This document shows, piece after piece, positions 15,690 through 23,438 of a stretch of 46,427 bases of DNA. The position numbers and the translations under genes are program-made. The notes below the pieces were generated by a model that was not told the origin of the DNA, searched no databases, and worked only from the letters and a program-made list of their open reading frames with translations. This DNA comes from Deltaproteobacteria bacterium (lineage in GTDB: Bacteria; Myxococcota_A; Polyangia; Nannocystales; Nannocystaceae). The stretch spans positions 1 through 46,427 of the forward strand of contig JAHZJA010000255.1 in NCBI GenBank assembly GCA_022601155.1. The letters are read 5' to 3'. The number at the start of each line of letters is the position of its first letter. Positions within the stretch are counted from its first letter, which is position 1.

Positions 15690-17041
15690 GAACTGGAGAC
15701 CAGCACCGTCAGGCCGCCATCGACGGTCGAGACGACGATGTCGGCTACCCCATCCGCATCGAGGTCGCCGACGTCCAGCCCAGAGGGACTGCCGCTGACG
15801 GGCACGCGGGCGCGAACGCCCCAGTGTTGGCCGGTCTGCTCGACCACGACGATCTCATCGGCGCCAGCGTTGGCGACGAGGAGCTCGAGCCGGGCATCGC
15901 CCGTGATGTCCGCGGCAACCACATCGACGGCTCCAGCTCCCGTCTGTACGAACAGGATGCGCTCCAGCTGATGAGGCTGGGCTCCGGCGAGCAGCATGTG
16001 CACACCGCCGCGGGCATGGTCGGCAATCACCAGATCGCTGGTGCTCTGCTCGGTGAGACGGCCGGTCCATGACCGTCGCAGCTCGGCTCGTCGTGCCGCC
16101 TCGGCCAGCGTCAGCGAGACGTCCGAGCCCTCGGGGGGATCGGCTGCACCCACGGCGGTCGACAGCTGGTGCGGGTCGGCCTCGGCGATGGCGAGCGTGG
16201 TCACGTGGCCATCGTGCGTAGACCGCAGCAGCCGCGGCGGACCCTGCGTACGGGCGATGACCAGGTCGTCGGCGCCGTCGCGGTCGAGGTCGGTCACACC
16301 GAGCGAGGTCGCGCCCAGACCCGAGGCCTCACGGACCGCGAGCCCAAACCCGCCGCGACCGTCGCCCAGGCGAATGCTGTGGGTTCCGTCGGTGTTGATC
16401 GTCGCGACGTCGAGCTGGCCATCCCCATCGAAATCGCCCAGCCCTACATCCAAGGCGCCGCCGCCGGTTGGATAGTGGTGACCGTCGTAGCAGACCTCGC
16501 CGGGCACCCGATCGGCGTTGCCACACTCACCGGTCACGGCGGTGGGTCGGGTATCGAGGGCCAGCTCGGTCGAGCCGTTGTCGATGAGCCCGTAGTAGAG
16601 CGACAGCTGAGCGTCGTGACCGAGCACCGTGGCAGAGGGCTCGTCGAGCGCGAGCCGAGGCAGCGATGCCCAGTACCCGCGGTCGTCGATGTAGTCGTTG
16701 AGATGGATCGCCGAGACTGCGACTCCGCCGGTGTTGGCGGGCAGGACCCGGCGGTAGGAGACCTCGACATCGACCATGAGCTCGATGTCGGGCTTGACGC
16801 GATAGGCGGGCCCGAAGATCGCAGGAGGCGCGTCGCTCGGGAAGATGACGATCTCTTGGTCGCCCGTGAACGCGCCTGGCTGGAACACCAGCGTGAGCAC
16901 CTCGTCGTGGGAGCTCACCAGGCCACCGGCCGCGCCGATCGTCTTGCGCACGAGGTCGGGAGGATCGTCGGCGCAGGCCGACAGCGGCAGCAGCAGCCCG
17001 AGTGCCGGCATCCATCCGTGCCATGAAGAACGCGTGCTCAC
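15686..17041 (-). CDS. FG-GAP (VCBS) repeat lipoprotein
   Basis: The protein is about 451 residues from GTG 17041. This start gives a full signal peptide (VSTRSSWHGWMPALGLLLPLSAC) with a lipobox at LSAC; an ATG ten codons later would leave too short a signal. An N-terminal beta-rich domain (~25-190) resembles ZU5-like domains found in surface lipoproteins (TIGAAGGLVSSHDEVLTLVFQPGAFT). It is followed by FG-GAP/VCBS blades carrying Ca2+-binding loops such as DFDGDGQLD, DLDRDGADD, DITGDARLE and DLDADGVAD. It is probably an exported beta-propeller on the cell surface. The propeller gene downstream overlaps its stop codon. Confidence 0.82.
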   Translation of the reverse strand: MSTRSSWHGWMPALGLLLPLSACADDPPDLVRKTIGAAGGLVSSHDEVLTLVFQPGAFTGDQEIVIFPSDAPPAIFGPAYRVKPDIELMVDVEVSYRRVLPANTGGVAVSAIHLNDYIDDRGYWASLPRLALDEPSATVLGHDAQLSLYYGLIDNGSTELALDTRPTAVTGECGNADRVPGEVCYDGHHYPTGGGALDVGLGDFDGDGQLDVATINTDGTHSIRLGDGRGGFGLAVREASGLGATSLGVTDLDRDGADDLVIARTQGPPRLLRSTHDGHVTTLAIAEADPHQLSTAVGAADPPEGSDVSLTLAEAARRAELRRSWTGRLTEQSTSDLVIADHARGGVHMLLAGAQPHQLERILFVQTGAGAVDVVAADITGDARLELLVANAGADEIVVVEQTGQHWGVRARVPVSGSPSGLDVGDLDADGVADIVVSTVDGGLTVLVSSS

Positions 17042-17205
17042 GGAGGAAGAAGCTAGCAGGCCCCCGTGGCAGGCTCCACGGCTGGCGCGCTGCAATCGGG
17101 ATCGACCGAGCCGATGCGCCAGGCGGTCGGAAATTCGGCGCTCTGGCTCCATTGGGGGGCGGTGCAGGGCGGGCACCGTTGGGGGGTGGCGCAGGCGGCC
17201 GCGGC

Positions 17206-18702
17206 TCAGTCCAGCGAGCCCAGCGGCAACAGACCCGCGCGGAACAACTCGAGCACGCTGACCACATCGCGGTCCTGGGCGCGATCTTTGGTGAGCCGGG
17301 GAACCAGCTGACGCACCGCCCCATAGATCGCGCTCGCACGGCGATGACAACCCTGACCGTCGCGAAGGTCGACCGCCTGGCACATGGCCAGCGCGACGAT
17401 GGCCGCCACCGACTCGGTCACCGACAGCGCGCGGAGGCAATCGATAGCCGACAGCTGGGCCGGGCATGGGAGGTCGTGGTCGTGGCCAAAAGCGGTGAGG
17501 AAGCCCGTGCCGGGCAACGCGTGCTTGCGGGCCTGGGCGACGAGGCCGGAGACCGTGGCCCGCATCGAGCGAAATCCATGGCGTCCCACTGAAGGGTCGG
17601 CGACCAGGTCGCGGTTGAGGCCGCGGCTGGCATCGGGGTCGCAGACCAGCGCGAGCAGCCGGGCCATCAATCCGACCACCGCTGCGATCGCGCTGCTGAG
17701 ACCGTCGAGGGCGAACGCGACCTGGCCCCCGTAGCTGTTGCCGCCGATCAGCAGCTCGCCTGTGGTGGGATGGACGATGGGCGCATCGCTGACGCTCGAA
17801 AGCTCCACCTCGAGCACACGCTCGGTACGTCGAATCGCGTCGATCAGCAGGCCCAACAGCTGAGGGGCGCAGCGGAGCACGCCGGGGTCGGTGGAGCAGC
17901 CTTCGCGTGACCGACCGCCGTACTCGATGTCGTCGCGCAGCCACTGGGCAGCGGTGCGCGTGCCTTCGTGCGGCTTGAGTGCGTCCAGGCGCGGATCGAA
18001 GTGCCCGGGGTTGCCGTGGGTCACGTCGTGGGCCATCGCGGTGAGGGCCGTGGCGAAGCGGACGAGCCGACGGCCCCGCTCCCACGCGAGGCAACCGAGA
18101 CCCGTGGCGACCGAGGTGCCGCTCATGATCGCCATCGCTTCCTTGGGCCGCAGCTCCACGGGCGACAGCCTTGCTGCGCGTAGACCTTCGCTGGCCAGCA
18201 CCACGCGACCGAGGTAGCTCACCTCGCGGTGGCCGGTCATCGCGGCGGCCACGTACGACATCGGGATCCGACCTCCGTCGCTCGAGCCGGGTGTGGAGGC
18301 CGGGATGCGCGGCAGCACCCGCAGGTTGAGCAGCTCGCACATCAGCTCCAGCACCTGGGTTCGCACCCCGGAGTACCCGCGCGCCAGCACGGCCAACCGG
18401 GCTCCGATGACCGCCGCCGACTCCCGCTCGCGCAAGATGGCCTCGGTCGCGGTGGCATGGCGCTGCATCAAGCCCGTGGCGGTGTCGAGCCGGCTGTCGT
18501 CCTCGCGGTCGAGCAACTCGATCACGGGCTGGCCGGCTTGTGCCTGCAGGCGAACGATCTCCGCTCCCCGCTGGAGCTGCGCCCGGTAGCCCTCGTCCGG
18601 GTTGAGCACCGCCCGATATCGGCCGTCGGCCAGCGCGACGATGTCGCCGGGCGTGATGTCATCCAGACCCAGCTGGAACAGAACGGCGCTTTCGTTGGCC
18701 AT
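17206..18702 (-). CDS. HAL/PAL-family protein lacking the canonical MIO triad
   Basis: This 498-residue homologue has about the usual length for aromatic amino acid lyases (histidine, phenylalanine or tyrosine lyases and aminomutases). Family landmarks are visible: LRPKEAMAIMSGTSVATGL (184-202, family PKEGLALINGTQ), STDPGVLRCAPQLLG (270-284), VSDAPIV (304-310) and LLIGGNSYGGQ (317-327). The MIO cofactor normally forms from Ala-Ser-Gly inside GSVGASGDLAPL. The equivalent stretch here reads TPGSSDGGRIPM (137-148), placing S-D-G at the triad, and the catalytic tyrosine motif (YGVxTGFG) is replaced by LDTATGLM (72-79). Ordinary lyase activity is therefore doubtful. ATG 18702 starts a good domain boundary. 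The role is unknown; a non-MIO enzyme or a binding protein is possible. Confidence 0.85.
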   Translation of the reverse strand: MANESAVLFQLGLDDITPGDIVALADGRYRAVLNPDEGYRAQLQRGAEIVRLQAQAGQPVIELLDREDDSRLDTATGLMQRHATATEAILRERESAAVIGARLAVLARGYSGVRTQVLELMCELLNLRVLPRIPASTPGSSDGGRIPMSYVAAAMTGHREVSYLGRVVLASEGLRAARLSPVELRPKEAMAIMSGTSVATGLGCLAWERGRRLVRFATALTAMAHDVTHGNPGHFDPRLDALKPHEGTRTAAQWLRDDIEYGGRSREGCSTDPGVLRCAPQLLGLLIDAIRRTERVLEVELSSVSDAPIVHPTTGELLIGGNSYGGQVAFALDGLSSAIAAVVGLMARLLALVCDPDASRGLNRDLVADPSVGRHGFRSMRATVSGLVAQARKHALPGTGFLTAFGHDHDLPCPAQLSAIDCLRALSVTESVAAIVALAMCQAVDLRDGQGCHRRASAIYGAVRQLVPRLTKDRAQDRDVVSVLELFRAGLLPLGSLD

Positions 18703-18975
18703 GAAGGTGGGCGGGAATCGAGGACGCCCGTTCCCGGGCTCCGCGACTGCGCAAATCGTACTAGGTTCGAAGCGTCGACGGGCCCCGTTGCTGCGGCCGC
18801 GACGTGCCCAGGGTGGCGGGACGGTGCCGTGGTAGGAACGTGGGGTCTGTTCGTCGTGTCGTCGCGTGCCGCTCAGCGATCTCACCTGGTCTCGCCCCAC
18901 CCGAGGCGAACGGCTGCACGTGGGCGACGATGTGGCAGACGAGCCCGGTGGCTGCGGTGGAGAGCCGTTCGGGCG

Positions 18976-20127
18976 GTGACCGCTGCCGCGGCCGCGGCGG
19001 TGCTCGGGTGTGGGGTAACCCCAGATCCGGAGATCGCCGACCAGTTCATGGAACGGATGAAGGGGGCCGGCAAGGGGTGGAAGCCGGTCAAGTGCCCCGG
19101 TCGTGCGGCCAAGATCGAGGCGCTTCGCGACATGGTTCCCCTGGTTCACGGCCTGATGGCGCGGGTGCGGACCTTCGATGCCCCGCTGCCGCCGCGCCTG
19201 CACGAGGACGTGATGGGCACGTCGTTGCTCGGCCGCGCCGACGACTACCGCTGCGTGTTCCAGGACTTCTTGCGGGTGGACTTGGATACGGAGCCCAACT
19301 ATCAGGCCGCCGTGGCTCCGGCCGCGAACCTGTTCATGTACAAGGCGCGCTACCTCCTCGAAGACGGGGAGCACGAGGCGGGCTGGGCTCATGTCCGTGA
19401 CGCGCTGGCGCTGTACCGCGATCCCATTGGTCCGGGCATGGGCGAGCATGCCAGCCTGGGCAACGTGCTCGCGGCGATGCGGTCGATGCTCGAGCTCCAT
19501 CCTCCGCGCGCATCGATGCTGGCCGGGCTCATCGAGGCCGTCGACGCGACGCGCGTCTCGGCGCATGTGGCCTGCGCGGGTCTGCGACACGAGCTGCTGG
19601 CCCAGGCCGTGACCGGATTTCGCGTTCACTTCGACAAGCGCGAGAAGACGGCGATGGCCCGTCGCTTCGGCTTGGACTACGCGATGCTGTTGTGGCGCTC
19701 ACCACTGCCCGGCAAGCTCGACCGCGCGGTGTGGAACGCCTTTCGCGACACCTACGATCACCTGATCTCCAAGTGCGCCGCGCAGCCCTACGGCATCAGT
19801 GCGCGGCAGGCCGCGCACGACCTCAAGCTGCTGCAGGTCTTGCACCCGCCCACGGGGGTGACGATGCAGGTGGCATCGGATCGGCTCAAGCGCCTGGGGG
19901 GGCTGCTCGACGGCCAGATCACGATGCTGGCGACACTGCACGCGCTCGACCTCCGGGCGACGCTCGGACGGCCGCCCACCACCGCCGAGCTCGCGCTGAG
20001 CTTCGGCCGACGGCCGCGCAACCCCTGGGATCGGGAGTCATATACGTTTGCGATGGCGCCGGGTGTGGTGTTGATCGGGCGGGGATCGCATCGCCACCAA
20101 GTGATCCTCCCGCGGCTACCGGGCTGA
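18976..20127 (+). CDS. Hypothetical helical lipoprotein
   Basis: From GTG 18976 the protein is about 383 residues: a short Ala-rich signal and a lipobox around VLGC, then an alpha-helical body without a domain I recognise. The body has TPR-like character near LFMYKARYLLEDGEHEAGWAHV and an abundance of Leu/Ala heptads. The signal lacks a positive n-region, so the true start may lie further upstream (an in-frame Arg-rich stretch precedes it without ATG or GTG). It diverges from the HAL-like gene across a 273-base gap, and its stop overlaps the end of the next, convergent gene by 12 bases. Confidence 0.7.
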   Translation: MTAAAAAAVLGCGVTPDPEIADQFMERMKGAGKGWKPVKCPGRAAKIEALRDMVPLVHGLMARVRTFDAPLPPRLHEDVMGTSLLGRADDYRCVFQDFLRVDLDTEPNYQAAVAPAANLFMYKARYLLEDGEHEAGWAHVRDALALYRDPIGPGMGEHASLGNVLAAMRSMLELHPPRASMLAGLIEAVDATRVSAHVACAGLRHELLAQAVTGFRVHFDKREKTAMARRFGLDYAMLLWRSPLPGKLDRAVWNAFRDTYDHLISKCAAQPYGISARQAAHDLKLLQVLHPPTGVTMQVASDRLKRLGGLLDGQITMLATLHALDLRATLGRPPTTAELALSFGRRPRNPWDRESYTFAMAPGVVLIGRGSHRHQVILPRLPG

Positions 20128-20721
20128 GCCCGCGGCGTCGTGGCGCGGTTGGTGAGTCGGATCGTCGACCGAGGAGCTGGGGGCGGGTTGACGGAAGCGC
20201 TTGGTCGGGTGGACCCGCTGCTGTGTTCGCCGGCGACAGCGGCTGTCATCCCGGCGCACGTCGTCGTTGTAGTAGTTGACCGAGTCGACGGCATTGCCCG
20301 CCGCACGATTGCGGTGCGCCCGTGCGCTGCCCGCGAGGATGATGCCCAGCACGCCCACGGCCAGGCCGGTACCCACGATGGCACCCGCGGCCTTGGGGTT
20401 GCTGTCGAGGAGCGCGAGGCCACCCAGGCCGCCCAACGACGCCACGCCGATACTGCCACCGGCCCAGGCCAGGCGTCGGGCATGGCGGCCGTGGCGACGG
20501 GCGGCGCGAGCGTGCACCCGTGCCCGCGGGACGCACTCGACGTGGTCTTCCAGCCCTTCGAACGCCGGCTCGGCCGCCAGTCGTTGTTGGTCGGCATACA
20601 CCTGGAGCTCGTCGTCGTAGGCCAAGCCGAGCTGTCCCGGAGCCGTGAAGCCAGGACTCGCGTAGACCGAGCAGCCCGAGGCAGCGAGGCACACGGCGAG
20701 GATCATCGAGGAGCGGGTCAT
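20116..20721 (-). CDS. Small lipoprotein with glycine-rich membrane segments
   Basis: From ATG 20721 this 201-residue protein has a signal MTRSSMILAVCLAASGCS with a lipobox at ASGC. A basic Arg/His/Ala helix region (~65-85) follows, then two Gly/Ala hydrophobic segments (AGGSIGVASLGGLGGLALL and AAGAIVGTGLAVGVLGIILAG), and a charged tail. The glycine-rich pair resembles the glycine-zipper motifs of outer-membrane lipoproteins. Its ATG overlaps the upstream stop by 4 bases, so it is coupled to the next lipoprotein gene. Confidence 0.72.
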   Translation of the reverse strand: MTRSSMILAVCLAASGCSVYASPGFTAPGQLGLAYDDELQVYADQQRLAAEPAFEGLEDHVECVPRARVHARAARRHGRHARRLAWAGGSIGVASLGGLGGLALLDSNPKAAGAIVGTGLAVGVLGIILAGSARAHRNRAAGNAVDSVNYYNDDVRRDDSRCRRRTQQRVHPTKRFRQPAPSSSVDDPTHQPRHDAAGSAR

Positions 20722-21224
20722 GGGCGAGGTTCCGGGAGGTCGAGGGAGGAAGACGCGGTGCATGCCTTTCGGGCGCGTCGGATCTGGTCGTTGCGCAGCC
20801 GCGTCGTCGTCAGCGCGCTCGCGTTGTCGCGGGGGCGACCAGCCGGAGCGAGGGCCAAGACCAGGGCCGTGCTCGCGATGGCGGTGGACAGGATGACCAC
20901 GCCGATGATCGTCTGGGCGACGCCTGCCGCGTCGTCGTCGTCATCGTCGTCGTCGTCGTCGTGCAGCGACGCCGTGGCCCACAGTGGGGGGCTTGGCTCC
21001 GATCGTGTATCGCGCGCGGAGGCGAGCCCGGGCGGCAGCTCGACGAGTTCGTTGCCGATACAGTGCTCGATGGTCGGGGGTCCGACCATCTCCAGCCGAT
21101 TGCCTCGCCAGACCACCCGGTAGTGGTCGGCGTCAGGCGGTACATAGGTCGACTGATAGCCGCAGGCCGTGCTCAATGCCAACAGGAGCGCGGCGGTGCG
21201 GCGTCTCCACGCCACGGATTCCAT
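20718..21224 (-). CDS. Small lipoprotein with poly-Asp run
   Basis: From ATG 21224 this 168-residue protein has an RRR-containing signal, MESVAWRRRTAALLLALSTAC, with a lipobox at STAC. A ~70-residue beta-rich part is followed by an uninterrupted run of ten aspartates (encoded by 20931-20960), a hydrophobic helix (TIIGVVILSTAIASTALVLALA) and an Arg-rich tail. The layout, lipid anchor plus hydrophobic helix, matches the neighbouring lipoprotein gene, and the two are translationally coupled. Function is unknown. Confidence 0.72.
   Translation of the reverse strand: MESVAWRRRTAALLLALSTACGYQSTYVPPDADHYRVVWRGNRLEMVGPPTIEHCIGNELVELPPGLASARDTRSEPSPPLWATASLHDDDDDDDDDDAAGVAQTIIGVVILSTAIASTALVLALAPAGRPRDNASALTTTRLRNDQIRRARKACTASSSLDLPEPRP
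20931..20961. repeat. GTC trinucleotide repeat
   Basis: About ten GTC units, interrupted once by ATC, encode the ten-Asp run of the lipoprotein on the minus strand. It is a likely site for slippage and copy-number variation between strains. Confidence 0.85.
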
Positions 21225-21347
21225 CGTACGGACACCGTACGCCGCAATCACCCTAGGCGCCCGTGCTCCTGGACACAGGTTGATCCCCCCCAGGGGTTTC
21301 CACCTGTGGCGACTGCACCACGGGATGGCGGCGATGCTGCGGTGGGC

Positions 21348-22871
21348 TCAGCCCACGGTCGTCGGCTCGTTGGAGTCGAAGTTCGCGGTCTCTTCGTCGA
21401 GCAGCAGTGTGGTGAGCTCGCCGAACGAGAGCACGTGGACGTCGGTCTCCACGTCGAGCTCGATGTCGGCGAGGTCGATCACCTGGGTCGTTTCGGAGGC
21501 CTGGGGAACCGCTGCGGGAGTGGAGCGCTCGGCCACGAGTGGGCGTGGGGTCGAGCTCGGTCGCGCCATGGATGAAGGTCGAAGGTTGCGCGTGAGGGGA
21601 AGCGGCAGCTTGGGCTGCCCCACACCCGGCGGACGCGGCAGCGCGGCGCGGCGTGGCGGGGTCGCTCGACGTGCGGGAGCGGGCCGGCGGGGTGGCGGTC
21701 GGCGAGGGGCGGGCGGCAGGGTCGGCATCGGGGGGTGGTCGGCCTGGGTTGGCGCCGCGCTGACCACCGAGAAATCGGCCATCCGCAACACCAGCGTGTT
21801 CTCGGCGTCTTCGATCTCCAGGATGTCGGCGTCGTCGAGCGACAACACTTCCTCTGCCTCCATGAGATCGGAGATGTTGAGCACCACGGTGCCCTCGGTG
21901 GTCGACGGCCGAGGTGGGGCCGAAGGCGCAACCGGACGCGGCGTGGCAAGAGCGGCAACGGCGTCGCGGAACTCCGTATCGTCGATCCGCCACCGGCGAG
22001 CCCGCTCGAGGATCTCCGAGGCCTGGGTCTGCAGCCCGGTCGCGCACAGCTCGGTGACGAGGCGCTCGAGCACCGACAGGGAGGTGGACATCCGGCCGAT
22101 GACCGCGAACGCATGGGCCAGCGTCTCGTAGCCGATGGTGTCGCCGGGGCTGTTGCGCATGAGATCGGACAGCGTGACGACGGCCCGTTGCGGCTCGCCC
22201 ATCCGTAGATACGCGCGGGGAAGCTCGCGGAGCGTCTCCAGGTGACGGGGGTCGAGCTCGAGGATCTGCTCGGCAACCTCCACGTAGCCACCCTCGTCGC
22301 CCGCGACCCGAAGCAGGCGACCGGCGTCGGCGAGGCAAGCCACGGCATCGGTGAACATGTGCTGGGCCTTGTACAGCTGGGCCAGTCGGCGACGTCCATC
22401 CGAGTCGTTGGGCGCCAGCGCAGTGCCTAGCTGCAGCATGTGCAAGCCATCGGCGGTGCGGCCCGCGGCGAGATGAACCTCGGCCGCCCGCGCGCAGAGG
22501 GCTTTGGCGGGCCGGCCAATGCGGCGGAGCATCTCGGCCACCGCCACGTAGACGAACTGACTCGCGTCCAGGTGCAGCACGCGGTAGCCGATCGCCATCG
22601 TCTCGCCATCGCGACGAGCGGCTGAATAGTCTTGGGCCACCCGCATGTACTCGGCGGCCGCAGCAGAGGTCTGGTTGCAGCGCACCAGACAATCGGCCAG
22701 CTGCATGCGAATGCGGATCTGGGTCGGGTCATGCGCCAGAGCGGCCGCATACAGGCGCGCCGCTTGGTCCGGACGGCCCCCTGCAAACCACCGCGCGGCC
22801 TCATTGACCAGGTTGTGGTTGGTGACCGGGGCCATCGCGTGGGTCGCAGGCGCGCTCGTCGTCGGTGTCAT
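21348..22871 (-). CDS. TPR protein with Pro-rich linker and acidic C-terminal segment
   Basis: From ATG 22871 (preceded by a GGAGAG ribosome-binding site) this 507-residue cytosolic protein has about eight TPR-like repeats in residues ~20-300 (for example ARWFAGGRPDQAARLYAAALAHDP and RAYLRMGEPQRAVVTLSDLMR). A Pro/Arg-rich disordered linker (~385-455) follows, then an acidic C-terminus containing SETTQVIDLADIELDVE and ending in NEPTTVG. The linker is interrupted by acidic patches (VLNISDLMEAEEVLSLDDADI, NTLVLRMADFSV) that look like short interaction peptides. The TTQ motif resembles the N-terminal ETTS/ETTQ kinase sites of GarA/FHA proteins, so phosphorylation by one of the nearby kinases is imaginable. 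No membrane segment is seen. Confidence 0.82.
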   Translation of the reverse strand: MTPTTSAPATHAMAPVTNHNLVNEAARWFAGGRPDQAARLYAAALAHDPTQIRIRMQLADCLVRCNQTSAAAAEYMRVAQDYSAARRDGETMAIGYRVLHLDASQFVYVAVAEMLRRIGRPAKALCARAAEVHLAAGRTADGLHMLQLGTALAPNDSDGRRRLAQLYKAQHMFTDAVACLADAGRLLRVAGDEGGYVEVAEQILELDPRHLETLRELPRAYLRMGEPQRAVVTLSDLMRNSPGDTIGYETLAHAFAVIGRMSTSLSVLERLVTELCATGLQTQASEILERARRWRIDDTEFRDAVAALATPRPVAPSAPPRPSTTEGTVVLNISDLMEAEEVLSLDDADILEIEDAENTLVLRMADFSVVSAAPTQADHPPMPTLPPAPRRPPPRRPAPARRATPPRRAALPRPPGVGQPKLPLPLTRNLRPSSMARPSSTPRPLVAERSTPAAVPQASETTQVIDLADIELDVETDVHVLSFGELTTLLLDEETANFDSNEPTTVG

Positions 22872-23438
22872 GTCCACCAGCTCTCCGAGGGAGAGACACC
22901 ACCGATGCGATGATTTCCTACCGGACCTCACACTTTTTGCGGATCGGATTCAGACTAGGTCGGAGTTTCCATGACTTGGTCAACTTGGACCATGAACACC
23001 CTTGGATATTGAAGTAAGTTGGATTGCACCAAGGGGGTTCGACTCGCCGCGGTGGGGGCCTTGGAAGGAGGGCCCCGCCGAACTCAGCGGGCTGAACCAA
23101 GCAGACGGAGGGTCGCGTTGCGGTTGTGGGGATCGCGGCGCCACCCGTAGGAATGGAGCGAGGACGGGGACGGGCGGGGCTGCAGCAAGGTCTCGCCCGA
23201 CCCCGTGCCGCCCGAAGCGAGCGACGGAGCGTTTTTGCGACGAGCAGGGGGAGGACGCGAGGTCGGGTCATCATCGGGATCGGGAGGACGAGCCTCCCCT
23301 GGGCCGACATCGATGGGAGAGATACGTCCGATGTCGGTTTCTCTCGGTCCGCCAGGACGATGAGCCATCCGGCCTCGTGTTCACCCCCTTTTTCGCTCTT
23401 CGCGAGCGGGTTTGACCAACCCGAGCCAGCAGCGTTTG
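22872..23438. promoter_or_regulatory. 567-base divergent intergenic region with inverted repeats
   Basis: This gap separates the TPR gene (minus) from the diheme cytochrome gene (plus). The half near the TPR gene (22915-23040) is clearly more AT-rich than the genes. It contains an inverted repeat TGGTC/GACCA (22977-22992) and a wider pair CCCTTGG/CCAAGGG (22999-23005 and 23029-23035), which could be operators. On the minus strand, TTGACC next to the first repeat could be a -35 element. The rest (23050-23438) is GC-rich without a convincing gene; open frames there have no domain, start signal or codon bias I trust. Confidence 0.45.

Noticed and set aside
17206-18702. Calling the HAL/PAL homologue hutH (histidine ammonia-lyase)
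   Set aside because: The MIO triad and catalytic Tyr motif are not present, so the enzyme name is not supported.
20931-20961. CRISPR or mobile-element repeat
   Set aside because: It is a short coding microsatellite (poly-Asp) without spacers or flanking inverted repeats.
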